From an uncultured Dysgonomonas sp. (GTDB taxonomy: Bacteria > Bacteroidota > Bacteroidia > Bacteroidales > Dysgonomonadaceae): a stretch of 64,000 nt of DNA. Positions 34,519 to 43,446 of this stretch are shown here, in pieces (within the stretch, counting starts at the first letter, position 1; every line of letters starts with the position of its first letter). The notes beneath the pieces were generated by a model that saw nothing but the letters and a program-made list of their open reading frames with translations, searched no databases and had not been told where the DNA came from. The stretch is taken from NCBI GenBank assembly GCA_937995835.1, contig CALKIV010000027.1:101153-165152 (forward strand), read 5' to 3'. A program made the translations under genes and the position numbers.

Positions 34519-37500
34519 ATGAAAAAATATAACCTCTACAATGACATTTTCGGTTGGTTAAGCTTTGCCATAGCTGCTGTGGTGTATCTTATGACCATCG
34601 AACCAACTGCCAGTTTTTGGGATTGTGGTGAATTTATAGCGTCGGCATATAAGTTAGAAGTAGGACATCCTCCGGGTGCTCCTTTTTTTATGCTTACCGG
34701 TAAATTCTTCTCCCTATTTGCTAGCGACCCTACGCAAGTGGCCATGATGATCAATGCCATGTCAGCATTGCTGAGTGCTTTGACCATCCTATTCTTGTTC
34801 TGGACCATCACACATTTGACCAGAAAACTGATCACAACTGATGGAGAGCAAGAAATGAGCTTGGGACAAATGATCATCATCATCGGAAGTGGACTTGTTG
34901 GAGCATTAGCTTATACGTTTACCGACACATTCTGGTTCTCAGCTGTAGAAGGTGAGGTTTATGCCTATTCATCGATGTGTACAGCATTGGTGTTCTGGTT
35001 GATCTTGAAATGGGAAAACAGAGCAGACGAACCAGGGTCGGACAAATGGCTGGTAGTCATTGCGTATGCTATGGGCTTGTCCATTGGTGTCCATTTGCTG
35101 AATCTACTATGTATCCCTGCGATTGTTTTGGTATATTATTTCAAAAAACATAAAAATGCCAATACAAAAGGCACATTGTTGGCTCTAGTAGCATCATTTG
35201 CACTGATTGTATTCTTAATGTATGGCATCATCCCCGGATTTACAAAAGTGGGTGGTTGGTTCGAGCTATTCTTTGTCAACACTTTAGGATTCTCCTACAA
35301 CACAGGGGTACTTATATATATTGTCTTACTTATCGCTTCTTTAGGTTGGGGCTTATACGAAACATTATCAGCCAAAGGACAGCTAAAGAGAGCTAAAATA
35401 GCATTTGTTCTCTGCCTTGTTCTTAGTGGTACAGTCTTTATCAGCGACAATTTGGTGTTGTGGCTTCTCCTAATCGCAGGATTGATTGGAGCAGTCGTTT
35501 ATTTCAAAGAAATAACTGCAAGATTAATCAACACATCTGTTCTTTGCTTGTTAGTTATTCTTGTGGGATATTCATCTTTTGCACTTATTCCCATTCGTTC
35601 TATCGCTAACACGCCGATGGATCAAAACTCACCCGAGAATGTATTTACCCTTGCCAGTTACCTGAACCGTGAACAATACGGCGACAGACCATTGGTTTAT
35701 GGAAAAACTTACGCTTCGGATGTAGAGAGAGACAAACAAGGACGTGCTGTTTCTGATGGTGTAAAAGTAAGTTGGGATAAAGTCATTAAAAAAGATCCGA
35801 AAGAAAAAGATCGCTACGTAGTGGTTTCTGAAATACCTAACTACCAATATACCAACAACATGTTATTTCCTCGAATGTATTCAGGGGAAGAACCTAGACA
35901 TGTCAATGGGTATAAGGTTTGGGCAGGTGTTACTGATATGAAAACCCCTCCAACGCTGATCGACAACATAAGATTCTTCTTTACCTATCAGCTCAACCAC
36001 ATGTATTTCAGATACTTTATGTGGAACTTCTCTGGTCGCCAAAACGACATCCAAGGCAATGGAGAGATATCAAACGGTAACTGGATAACAGGATTCGGAT
36101 GGTTCGACGAAGTAGTTTTAGGAAGAGGTCCACAAGACAATCTACCTCCCTTTATCGCTGAAAACAAAGGGCATAATAAGTTTTATGCACTTCCTTTCCT
36201 TCTTGGTATTCTAGGAATAGCATTCCAACTAACACGTAAAGAAAAAGGTGAACAACAGTTTCTTGTCACTTTCATGCTGTTCTTTATGACAGGTATAGCC
36301 ATTATTCTGTATCTGAATCAACAGCCTCAAGAACCAAGAGAACGTGACTATGCCTATGCAGGCTCCTTCTATGCCTACTGTATTTGGATAGGATTAGGAG
36401 TGGCTATGCTATGGAATTTATTAAAGAAATATTTGCCTGAAACGCCTTCGGCTGCCATTGCAACGGGAGTTGCTTTGATAGTGCCTATTCAAATGGGATC
36501 ACAAACATGGGACGATCACGATCGCTCAAACAGATATACTATGCGAGATTTTGGGCAAAACTATTTAATAGGATGTCCTCCAAACAGTATTCTGTTCACC
36601 ATGGGAGATAACGACACGTTCCCTCTTTGGTATGCACAAGAAGTTGAGGAGTTCAGAACAGACGTCAGAGTGTGCAACCTGAGCTATCTGCAAACAGATT
36701 GGTACATCGACCAAATGAAAAGAGATGCATACGACTCTCCTGCACTACCAATAACATGGGATGCTGACAAATATAGTGGCATGAATGGCTATTTTGCTTA
36801 TGCATATTCTAGCTCTGATTGGAAACGAATGATAGATCAACAACTGAAAGGCGAACGCGCTCAAAGCTTTATGGGATCTATCAACTATTCTGAATATTTT
36901 GATACTGATGTCTTCAAAGACGCTATGTCCTTGGATGAAGCCATGCAAATCATGAAAACAAAGGATAAGTTCACCCCTCACAATCCATATATGATTGAAG
37001 ATGGAATCATCTTACCAAGTAATAAATTTGTTTCGAAAGTTGATACTGCAAACGTAGATTGGAAAGCTTTGGGTAGCAGCCCATCTTCACAATTTACAAT
37101 AGACTTAGGAGCAGTAAATAAAAACAGCCTATACCGTCAAGAGTTGATGATCATGGAAATGCTAAACAACATCAACAAAGATGATTGGAAACGTCCAATT
37201 TATTATGCTGTTACCATTGGTTCTTATCCTCTAAATCTATACAATCAATTGATGCTTGAAGGTATCAATTACAGAATTGTACCGGGACAAGTGGATTCTA
37301 CCAAAGTAAACACCGATGTGATGTTCGACAACATGGTCAACAAATATAAATGGGGAGGCATGGACAATCCTAACATCTATCTGGACGAAAACAATCGCCG
37401 AATGGCTACCACCTTCCGTATGATGTTTAGCCAATTGATTGATGCCTTACTGATCAAAGGAGAAGACGAAAAAGCACTGCAAGCACTTGACCGATGCATC

Positions 37501-38010
37501 GAAGCAATTCCGGGATATGCTGTGCCACATGATATTCGTTCTCTTTCGTTTGTAGACACCTATTATGAACTAGGACAAAAAGAAAAAGCAGAACAACTGG
37601 CTGAAGATATTTTGCACCAAACAGATGGAGCATTGCAATGGTATGCTCGTCTAGATCCTTTGGACATGATGAGTGTCACTAGTGATATCAGAGAACAAAT
37701 GATGGCTCAGCAAATGCTACTATCTAGTTTACAGGTGCATGGCTCTGACAAATACTATGAAATATTTGAAAAGACGCATTCATATCTGCAAACCTTCTTG
37801 ATCAATCAGATACAGTTTGATTCTCGTAACCATCCACTATTCAGAAGTATTTCGATCGCCGAAAGTGCCATCGGAATGAAGCCTGATAGCACGATGATAA
37901 GCAAGGATGACAAAGATTTACTGATCCTTGATAAAGTGTATAAAACAGCCTTACAAAACGAACCTAGACTTAAAGAATATCTCAAATATAAAGATCTCTT
38001 TAAAGAATAA
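34519..38010 (+). CDS. DUF2723 family large membrane protein, probable GT-C type glycosyltransferase
   Basis: The 1163-residue protein opens with FGWLSFAIAAVVYLMTIEPTASFWDCGEFIA, the hallmark of DUF2723, followed by KLEVGHPPGAPFFMLTGKFF. About a dozen membrane helices occupy the first 660 residues, with a soluble insert around 375-530. The C-terminal part is soluble and ends in TPR-like helices (about 970-1060, EDEKALQALDRCIEAIPGY). The acidic DCGE after the first helix recalls the catalytic loop of GT-C enzymes such as protein O-mannosyltransferases. The family is almost confined to Bacteroidetes and is thought to act on lipid-linked sugars. Donor and acceptor are not deducible here. It has its own promoter. 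Confidence 0.88.
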   Translation: MKKYNLYNDIFGWLSFAIAAVVYLMTIEPTASFWDCGEFIASAYKLEVGHPPGAPFFMLTGKFFSLFASDPTQVAMMINAMSALLSALTILFLFWTITHLTRKLITTDGEQEMSLGQMIIIIGSGLVGALAYTFTDTFWFSAVEGEVYAYSSMCTALVFWLILKWENRADEPGSDKWLVVIAYAMGLSIGVHLLNLLCIPAIVLVYYFKKHKNANTKGTLLALVASFALIVFLMYGIIPGFTKVGGWFELFFVNTLGFSYNTGVLIYIVLLIASLGWGLYETLSAKGQLKRAKIAFVLCLVLSGTVFISDNLVLWLLLIAGLIGAVVYFKEITARLINTSVLCLLVILVGYSSFALIPIRSIANTPMDQNSPENVFTLASYLNREQYGDRPLVYGKTYASDVERDKQGRAVSDGVKVSWDKVIKKDPKEKDRYVVVSEIPNYQYTNNMLFPRMYSGEEPRHVNGYKVWAGVTDMKTPPTLIDNIRFFFTYQLNHMYFRYFMWNFSGRQNDIQGNGEISNGNWITGFGWFDEVVLGRGPQDNLPPFIAENKGHNKFYALPFLLGILGIAFQLTRKEKGEQQFLVTFMLFFMTGIAIILYLNQQPQEPRERDYAYAGSFYAYCIWIGLGVAMLWNLLKKYLPETPSAAIATGVALIVPIQMGSQTWDDHDRSNRYTMRDFGQNYLIGCPPNSILFTMGDNDTFPLWYAQEVEEFRTDVRVCNLSYLQTDWYIDQMKRDAYDSPALPITWDADKYSGMNGYFAYAYSSSDWKRMIDQQLKGERAQSFMGSINYSEYFDTDVFKDAMSLDEAMQIMKTKDKFTPHNPYMIEDGIILPSNKFVSKVDTANVDWKALGSSPSSQFTIDLGAVNKNSLYRQELMIMEMLNNINKDDWKRPIYYAVTIGSYPLNLYNQLMLEGINYRIVPGQVDSTKVNTDVMFDNMVNKYKWGGMDNPNIYLDENNRRMATTFRMMFSQLIDALLIKGEDEKALQALDRCIEAIPGYAVPHDIRSLSFVDTYYELGQKEKAEQLAEDILHQTDGALQWYARLDPLDMMSVTSDIREQMMAQQMLLSSLQVHGSDKYYEIFEKTHSYLQTFLINQIQFDSRNHPLFRSISIAESAIGMKPDSTMISKDDKDLLILDKVYKTALQNEPRLKEYLKYKDLFKE

Positions 38011-38020
38011 TATACTTAGC

Positions 38021-38063
38021 AACAGAGTTTTAGTTAGTTCACAGAATTAACTAAAACTTTGCT
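38021..38063 (+). promoter_or_regulatory. Strong hairpin between the DUF2723 and deacetylase genes
   Basis: AGTTTTAGTTA (38026-38036) pairs perfectly with TAACTAAAACT (38048-38058). AGCAA and TTGCT extend the stem with a three-base bulge. The hairpin fills most of the 68-bp gap and ends 16 bp before the deacetylase ATG. Without a U-tract it may be an attenuator or RNA-processing site rather than a terminator. Confidence 0.45.
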
Positions 38064-38078
38064 GTATACATTCTTCGT

Positions 38079-38690
38079 ATGCTAATAGAACAACCACCCA
38101 GACTATATCGAGCTCTATATCCAAATACGATTTGGAGAAAAAAAGTTAAAGATCAAAAGGTAGTATACCTAACCTTTGACGATGGTCCTATTCCCGAAGT
38201 CACCCCTTGGGTGCTAGATGTATTAGACCAATACAACATCAAGGCAACATTTTTCTGCGTTGGAGATAACGTAAGGAAACACCCTGAGGTATTTGCCGAG
38301 GTTTTAAGAAGAGGACATCGAGTAGGCAATCATACCTTCAATCATCTGCAAGGAATAAAAACGAAGACCAAAAACTTCGTCAAGAATGCACAACTTGCAC
38401 ATGAGTACATTGATTCACCCTTATTCAGACCTCCACATGGGCATATGAGACTGCCTCAATATTGGAAGCTGAAAGACAAATATCAGATCATCATGTGGGA
38501 TGTCGTGACACGAGACTACAGCAAATACATGACTCCCGACAAAGTTTTCAACAATGTGAAAGACTATGTCAGAGACGGTTCCATCATCGTTTTTCACGAC
38601 TCATTGAAAGCAGAAAAAAACATGAAGGGAGCATTGCCAAAGAGCATCGAATGGCTCATAGAAGAAGGCTATACGTTTAAATTACTTTAA
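38079..38690 (+). CDS. NodB-type polysaccharide deacetylase (CE4)
   Basis: The 203-residue protein is nearly all catalytic domain. The CE4 motifs appear in order: TFDDGP with base Asp34 and metal Asp35, H85-TFN-H89 completing the metal site, RPPHG (motif 3), IIMWDVVTRDY (motif 4) and IIVFHDS (motif 5). It would remove N- or O-acetyl groups from a glycan, perhaps peptidoglycan or a surface polymer. There is no clear signal peptide, so the location is uncertain. It lies 68 bp after the DUF2723 gene and may belong to the same transcript, which would hint at a shared cell-envelope glycan role. Confidence 0.88.
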   Translation: MLIEQPPRLYRALYPNTIWRKKVKDQKVVYLTFDDGPIPEVTPWVLDVLDQYNIKATFFCVGDNVRKHPEVFAEVLRRGHRVGNHTFNHLQGIKTKTKNFVKNAQLAHEYIDSPLFRPPHGHMRLPQYWKLKDKYQIIMWDVVTRDYSKYMTPDKVFNNVKDYVRDGSIIVFHDSLKAEKNMKGALPKSIEWLIEEGYTFKLL

Positions 38691-38716
38691 AAATCGATTT
38701 CACATTTTATTTTATG

Positions 38717-38724
38717 TATTTTTG
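38717..38724 (+). promoter_or_regulatory. Candidate -7 promoter element for the recF operon
   Basis: TATTTTTG matches TAnnTTTG and lies 20 bp before the recF ATG at 38745, in the 54-bp gap after the deacetylase. The expected leader is only about 10-15 nt. Confidence 0.45.
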
Positions 38725-38744
38725 CATAAGAAGATACTTTGTGA

Positions 38745-39851
38745 ATGATTATAGAACGTCTATCCATACTCAATTATAAGAACATCGAACAGGCGGAGAT
38801 AACTCCTTCGCCCAAAGTTAACTGTTTCTTAGGGAGCAATGGCATGGGGAAAACCAACTTTCTGGATGCCATCTATTATCTGTCTTTTTGCAAGAGCCAT
38901 AACAATGCTAACGATGTACAGAATATCAATCACAACTCCGATTTTTCGGTCATACAAGGTTGGTATAATCTGAATAAAAAGACAGAGGAGTTTTTTTGCA
39001 GTCTGCGAAGAAAGCAAAAAAAGCAGTTCAAAAGAAATAAAAAGGAATACGAACGCTTCTCTGATCACATTGGTCTCCTACCCCTTATCATCGTTTCCCC
39101 AGCTGACACTGAACTAATTTCGGGAGTTAGCGAAGAGCGCAGAAAGTTTATGGATATCTTTCTATCTCAATTTGATAAAGAGTATCTGCAATCACTTATT
39201 CGGTACAACAAAGCCCTCTCGCAACGCAATGCTCTTCTGAAGACAGAAGGATATATTGACGATTCCTTGCTTGATCTTTGGGACGAACAATTGGCATACG
39301 ATGGGCAGATCGTTTATGAAAGACGAAAAGAGTTTATCGAAAAATTCATCCCCACATTTCAGAAAATCTACGATTTCATTTGTTCGTCACACGAGAAAGT
39401 AGAATTAAGGTATAAATCACACTTTGATGATGGAGATTTTATCGCCACCTTAAAATCCAGAAGGAAACGTGACAAAGCCGTGGGCTACACAAGTGCTGGT
39501 GTACACAGAGACGATCTGGAGATGATGATGGACGATTACATGATCAGAAAAGTTGGCTCTCAAGGACAAAACAAAACTTATGTTGTAGCACTAAAGTTGG
39601 CACAATTTGATTTCCTAAAACAGGCAACAGGCATCACTCCCATCTTGCTGTTAGATGACATTTTCGACAAGCTGGATTCATCACGTGTGGAACAAATCAT
39701 CAAACTGGTAATCGAGGATAATTTTGGACAAATATTTATCACTGATACAAACAGAGAACATCTGGATGAGATTTTATCGCACACCAATAGCAGTTACAGC
39801 CTTTTCTTAGTAGAAGAAGGAGGTGTAACACAAAAACATCCTGAGTTATGA
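38745..39851 (+). CDS. recF: DNA replication and repair protein RecF
   Basis: The 368-residue SMC-like ATPase loads RecA on gapped DNA together with RecO and RecR. Walker A is GSNGMGKTN (Lys36), the ABC signature is SGVSEERRKFMD, and Walker B is ILLLDDIFDKLD, followed by the D-loop and QIFITDTNREHL. Length and motif order are normal. Its stop overlaps the start of the DUF721 gene by 4 bp (ATGA). Unlike in many bacteria, dnaA, dnaN and gyrB are not next to it. Confidence 0.96.
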   Translation: MIIERLSILNYKNIEQAEITPSPKVNCFLGSNGMGKTNFLDAIYYLSFCKSHNNANDVQNINHNSDFSVIQGWYNLNKKTEEFFCSLRRKQKKQFKRNKKEYERFSDHIGLLPLIIVSPADTELISGVSEERRKFMDIFLSQFDKEYLQSLIRYNKALSQRNALLKTEGYIDDSLLDLWDEQLAYDGQIVYERRKEFIEKFIPTFQKIYDFICSSHEKVELRYKSHFDDGDFIATLKSRRKRDKAVGYTSAGVHRDDLEMMMDDYMIRKVGSQGQNKTYVVALKLAQFDFLKQATGITPILLLDDIFDKLDSSRVEQIIKLVIEDNFGQIFITDTNREHLDEILSHTNSSYSLFLVEEGGVTQKHPEL

Positions 39852-40141
39852 GGAGAAAAAACACCGAAAGCATAGGAGAAGTATTAAGACAATATTTTGA
39901 TGAAAATCCTTTTATCAAACGAAAAATAGCTGAAAACAGAGCCGTTTCTGGCTGGAAAGCATTGCTTGGAAAAAGCGCGACAAATTACACAACAAGTATA
40001 TATCTCCGTAATGGCGTACTCTATGTTCAACTTTCTTCTGCCGTACTCCGTTCTGAGCTTTTGATGGCAAAGGACATGCTAAAGAAGAAGTTAAATGAAT
40101 ATGCCGGCATGCCCGTTATAGATGATATAGTTTTAAGATAA
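39848..40141 (+). CDS. DUF721 family protein (DciA-like)
   Basis: The 97-residue basic protein fits DUF721. An N-terminal helix (ESIGEVLRQYFDENPFIKRKIAENRAVSGWKALL, seen in parts) contains the conserved W in VSGWKALLG. Then comes the strand pair YLRNGVLYVQLSSAVLRSELLMAK and a C-terminal helix. DUF721 proteins related to DciA help load the replicative helicase DnaB. The 4-bp overlap with recF indicates translational coupling and supports a DNA replication role. The short Bacteroidetes form has not been shown to act as DciA as far as I know. Confidence 0.85.
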   Translation: MRRKNTESIGEVLRQYFDENPFIKRKIAENRAVSGWKALLGKSATNYTTSIYLRNGVLYVQLSSAVLRSELLMAKDMLKKKLNEYAGMPVIDDIVLR

Positions 40142-40147
40142 TATAAA

Positions 40148-40591
40148 ATGGAAATAGAAAACAAAGAACCTTTAGACTTTAAAGCAAGTATTCCGATACA
40201 AATCAGATTCAATGACATCGATGCTTTAGGGCATATAAACAACAATATTTATCTCAGTTTTTTTGATCTGGGAAAAGTCGACTATTTCGACCGATTGAGA
40301 GCCTCGGCAGTCAGCTGGACAGAAGGAACAATCGTAGTCGCACACTTAGAGATGGACTTCCTATCTCCCACATTCTATAGAGAAAAAATAGCCGTAAAAT
40401 CTAAAGTGGTGAAAGTGGGCAACAAAAGTGGAGAGTTTCAACAACAACTGATCAATGAAAAAACAGGCGAAGTGAAGTGCGTTTGCAAAACTGTATTTGT
40501 TTTCATTGACACTGAAGCTCAAAAGCCATCAGCGATTCCTCATGCGTGGCGTGAAGCAATAACTAAATTTGAAGGTCTGCTCCCACAATAA
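40148..40591 (+). CDS. Acyl-CoA thioesterase, YbgC/4HBT hotdog family
   Basis: The 147-residue protein shows the 4HBT active-site pattern IRFNDIDALGHINNNIYLSFFD, with the catalytic Asp in the first strand and the conserved H-x-N-N. Then follow FLSPTFYREKIAVKSKVVKVG and the acylated-substrate strand GEFQQQLINEKTGEV. It hydrolyses acyl-CoA or acyl-ACP thioesters in the cytoplasm; the chain preference cannot be read. It starts 6 bp after the DUF721 gene and closes the recF operon. Confidence 0.88.
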   Translation: MEIENKEPLDFKASIPIQIRFNDIDALGHINNNIYLSFFDLGKVDYFDRLRASAVSWTEGTIVVAHLEMDFLSPTFYREKIAVKSKVVKVGNKSGEFQQQLINEKTGEVKCVCKTVFVFIDTEAQKPSAIPHAWREAITKFEGLLPQ

Positions 40592-40625
40592 AGTAACTTA
40601 GATTTATCGATAGACAAAAAACAAG

Positions 40626-40666
40626 CTGGCTAGCTTTATCCCAATAGATAAGCTAGCCAGTCTTTT
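40626..40666. terminator. Bidirectional terminator between the thioesterase and NDH-2 genes
   Basis: CTGGCTAGCTT (40626-40636) pairs with AAGCTAGCCAG (40650-40660). TCTTTTG follows on the plus strand, and CTTGTTTTTTG on the minus strand, so it can serve both convergent genes. Confidence 0.8.
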
Positions 40667-40689
40667 GTTATATTACATATAAACTATAT

Positions 40690-41979
40690 TTATTTATATA
40701 TTTTATGCTCTTGAGGTCTAATTAATAACCTTAGCGACACATCATAATTGAAATAGCTCCACGCCCAATCAATGAATACGGCAGCCTTATTTCTCATTCC
40801 CACAATCGTCAGAATATGAATTAAAAGCCACAACCACCAAGCTACAATGCCACCAAAACGTAATTTTCCGAAATCAGCAACAGCTGCATTACGTCCAATA
40901 GTCGCCAATGAACCTTTGTCCTCATAAACAAATTTTTCAGCAGGGATATTCTTTTTCTTATTATTCAGATTTTTAGCTAAACGCTTTGCCATTTGCAAAG
41001 ACACTTGTGCCACCTGAGCATGTCCACGTGGAGAATGCTCGGAAAGCAACAAAGAGGTGTCACCAATACCATAAATATCATCATAACCTTTTACTTGGTT
41101 ATACTCATCGACCAGAAGTCTTCCTCTTTGATAGGCATCTTCACTCAAACCAGCTAGGCTATTCGGTTTAACACCAGCCACCCAAAAGATATTCCTACTT
41201 CTGAGCTTCAAACCATTATTTGTAGTCACATAAGAATCTTCGATAGAGTCAACAGCCACATCCTGATGAATAATTACACCTCGCTTTTTTAACGTCTCTG
41301 CTGCCACAGCCGATGCATTCTCTGACATACCAGCAAGTAGACGTGGCGAAGCATCAATCAGGTGAATCTCCATCTTATCAAAGTCTAGTTCAGGATAATC
41401 TTTGGGTAGAATCTTCTTTCGCATATCAGCCAAAGCACCAGCTAATTCTACACCAGTGGCTCCTCCTCCAACAATGACAAAAGACAAAATCTCTTCTAAC
41501 TCAGTTTCATCCTTCGCACTTAAAGCTTGCTCAAAACTCAACAATATTCTATTTCTCAACAACAGTGCTTCAGAAATAGATTTCAGAGCAAAGGTAGATT
41601 CTTTCAGCTTGTCGTTTCCAAAATAATTAGTATCACAACCAGTAGCAATCACAAGATGATCATACTTGATTTTACCAATACTAGTTTCCACTATTTTTGT
41701 TTCAGGGTCAACATTCAAAGCTTTACACATTCTGAAATGCACCGGCAATTTTTGAAACATTTTTCGATGTGGATAAGAAATAGAACTAGGCTCTAAGCCT
41801 GCTGTTGCCACTTGATAAAGCAACGGTTGGAACTGATAGTAATTGTTCTTATCAATCAATACGACCTGAAAATATTTGGTGTTCAGTTTCTTTGCTAATT
41901 CAAGACCGGCAAAACCTCCACCAATGATAACCACCCTCTCCTTATCATTATTTTCCGGAATATTTGAAATAAATCCCAT
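40690..41979 (-). CDS. ndh: Type II NADH dehydrogenase (NDH-2)
   Basis: The 429-residue flavoprotein passes electrons from NADH to quinone without pumping ions. The FAD motif is RVVIIGGGFAGLELAKKL (residues 15-32). The NADH-binding motif is SFVIVGGGATGVELAGALADM, and the second FAD contact is YGIGDTSLL. YYQFQPLLYQVATAGLEPSSI near the N-terminus is typical of NDH-2. The C-terminal stretch (AWWLWLLIHILTIVGMRNK) is an amphipathic or membrane-anchoring helix. It is a single-gene unit, with terminators on both sides. Confidence 0.93.
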   Translation of the reverse strand: MGFISNIPENNDKERVVIIGGGFAGLELAKKLNTKYFQVVLIDKNNYYQFQPLLYQVATAGLEPSSISYPHRKMFQKLPVHFRMCKALNVDPETKIVETSIGKIKYDHLVIATGCDTNYFGNDKLKESTFALKSISEALLLRNRILLSFEQALSAKDETELEEILSFVIVGGGATGVELAGALADMRKKILPKDYPELDFDKMEIHLIDASPRLLAGMSENASAVAAETLKKRGVIIHQDVAVDSIEDSYVTTNNGLKLRSRNIFWVAGVKPNSLAGLSEDAYQRGRLLVDEYNQVKGYDDIYGIGDTSLLLSEHSPRGHAQVAQVSLQMAKRLAKNLNNKKKNIPAEKFVYEDKGSLATIGRNAAVADFGKLRFGGIVAWWLWLLIHILTIVGMRNKAAVFIDWAWSYFNYDVSLRLLIRPQEHKIYK

Positions 41980-42007
41980 ATATATTTTAGTTCTAATAAT
42001 TAATAAT

Positions 42008-42070
42008 AAAAAAATCTACTACCATAGAGCACAGATAGGCACAAAGCTTTTATCTGTTCTACAATGGTAA
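42008..42070 (-). terminator. Terminator after dedA
   Basis: ACCATagAGcACAGATA around 42020-42036 pairs with TATCTGTtCTacAATGGT around 42051-42067, with small bulges. On the minus strand a seven-T run follows (42014-42008). It ends dedA transcription before the NDH-2 gene. Confidence 0.65.
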
Positions 42071-42108
42071 TAGATTATCTATAAATATAGAAATTATTTA
42101 TCAGAAAA

Positions 42109-42786
42109 CTACATTTTAGTAGCTTCTTTTTTTCCTTTCATTTTATTTCTTATCACTTCTATCACTCCCGGCAAGATGGAAACAAAGATGATGATCATAA
42201 CAATAATCTTCACATTTTGTTGCACTACATCAAGCCCCCCTGTCAGATATCCTAACATGGTGAATAATACAATCCACGCTATGCCTCCAGTTACATTGAA
42301 CAAGGCAAAACGCTTGTAACACATTTTACCCATACCTGCCACAAAAGGAGCAAAAGTTCTGACAATCGGCACAAAACGAGCTATGATAATTGTTTTACCT
42401 CCATGGCGTTCATAGAAGCCGTTAGTTTTTGCCAGATACTCCTGTTTGAATATCTTTGAATTAGGATTACTGAAAAGCTTTTCTCCAAAATATCTACCGA
42501 TCAGATAGTTGACCAAATCGCCCAAAATAGCTGCCACAATCAAAATCAGAATAAGCCAATAGACATGCAAATCATTTGTGTCGCGATGAGCAATCATCCC
42601 GGCTAAGAAAAGCAAAGAATCACCCGGCAAGAATGGTGTAACAACCAACCCTGTCTCGCAAAAGATGATCAAGAACAAAATTGCATATACCCACAATCCA
42701 AAAGAGTCAACCAGCCAGTCTAGCGTTGCCTCTGTTTCGAAAAGCAGGTCATGCATAAAGAACCATACCTCGTGTAAAAATTCCAT
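42109..42786 (-). CDS. DedA family membrane protein (VTT domain)
   Basis: The 225-residue protein has four to five membrane helices. DedA marks are ETGLVVTPFLPGDSLLFLAGMIA, LGDLVNYLIGRYFGEKLF, and the re-entrant-loop motif RFVPIVRTFAPFVAGMGKM with GGIAWIVLF. DedA proteins recycle or flip undecaprenyl phosphate or phospholipids; some members are undecaprenyl-phosphate flippases. The N-terminus begins with a soluble helix, EFLHEVWFFMHDLLFETEAT. It follows the DJ-1 family gene by 87 bp, with a hairpin in between. Confidence 0.92.
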   Translation of the reverse strand: MEFLHEVWFFMHDLLFETEATLDWLVDSFGLWVYAILFLIIFCETGLVVTPFLPGDSLLFLAGMIAHRDTNDLHVYWLILILIVAAILGDLVNYLIGRYFGEKLFSNPNSKIFKQEYLAKTNGFYERHGGKTIIIARFVPIVRTFAPFVAGMGKMCYKRFALFNVTGGIAWIVLFTMLGYLTGGLDVVQQNVKIIVMIIIFVSILPGVIEVIRNKMKGKKEATKM

Positions 42787-42816
42787 CGTTTGTATAAAAT
42801 TTGTTTATAATATGCC

Positions 42817-42844
42817 AAGAGAGCATAAATGATTATGCTCTCTT
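42817..42844. terminator. Perfect hairpin between the DJ-1 and dedA genes
   Basis: AAGAGAGCATAA (42817-42828) pairs with TTATGCTCTCTT (42833-42844) around a 4-nt loop. The U-tract on the minus strand is weak, so it may attenuate rather than fully stop transcription into dedA. Confidence 0.6.
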
Positions 42845-42873
42845 TAGCCGTTTTACATTTTATTTGTGCTCAT

Positions 42874-43416
42874 TTACTTTACTAGTAATCCTTTTGCCAC
42901 TTCGTCTCTCAACGCCTTTCCTGCTAACTGCTCCACTAATACCAGAGCAAAGTCTATGGTGACTCCGGGGCCTCTACCAGTGATAATGTTCCCATCTACC
43001 ACAACAGCCTCATCGGTATGCAGAATAGCTTTAGTAAGATATTGCTCGAAGCCTGGATAGGCTGTAGCCTTCTTTCCTTCTAGCAATCCTAAACCTCCTA
43101 AAACCATAGGTGAAGCGCAAATAGCAGCTATTAATTTGCCTTTTTGGGCAAAGTCAAGAAACGCCTTCTTAACCCCTTCGTGATCATTGTAAGCCACCGT
43201 TCCACCAGGAAGTACCAACATTTGAGCTTTAGCACTATCAAATTCAGAAAACATGATATCTGCTGTAACTGGAATATCATGACTTCCCATCACAACCTTA
43301 TCATCCGTTAGTGACACAGTTTTAACATCAAGTTTAGCTCTGCGAAGCACATCTACTGTTGCCAACGCTTCGATCTCCTCAAATCCTGTAATCAGAAATA
43401 CAAATATTGTTTTCAT
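42874..43416 (-). CDS. DJ-1/PfpI family protein
   Basis: I start at the ATG at 43416 (MKTIFVFLITGFEEIEALAT, 180 residues); the TTG two codons upstream is less likely. The conserved cysteine is Cys100 in AAICASPMVLGG, next to the glutamate in GFEEIE, and TAYPGFE and ITGRGPGVTIDFAL are further family marks. This is the bacterial DJ-1/YajL-type branch, linked to protection against oxidative or carbonyl stress. The exact reaction is disputed. It is 30 bp after tonB on the same strand, so it may be the last gene of pdxJ-tonB. Confidence 0.88.
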   Translation of the reverse strand: MKTIFVFLITGFEEIEALATVDVLRRAKLDVKTVSLTDDKVVMGSHDIPVTADIMFSEFDSAKAQMLVLPGGTVAYNDHEGVKKAFLDFAQKGKLIAAICASPMVLGGLGLLEGKKATAYPGFEQYLTKAILHTDEAVVVDGNIITGRGPGVTIDFALVLVEQLAGKALRDEVAKGLLVK

Positions 43417-43446
43417 CTTCAAATTATTTTGGTTTCTATTATATCT

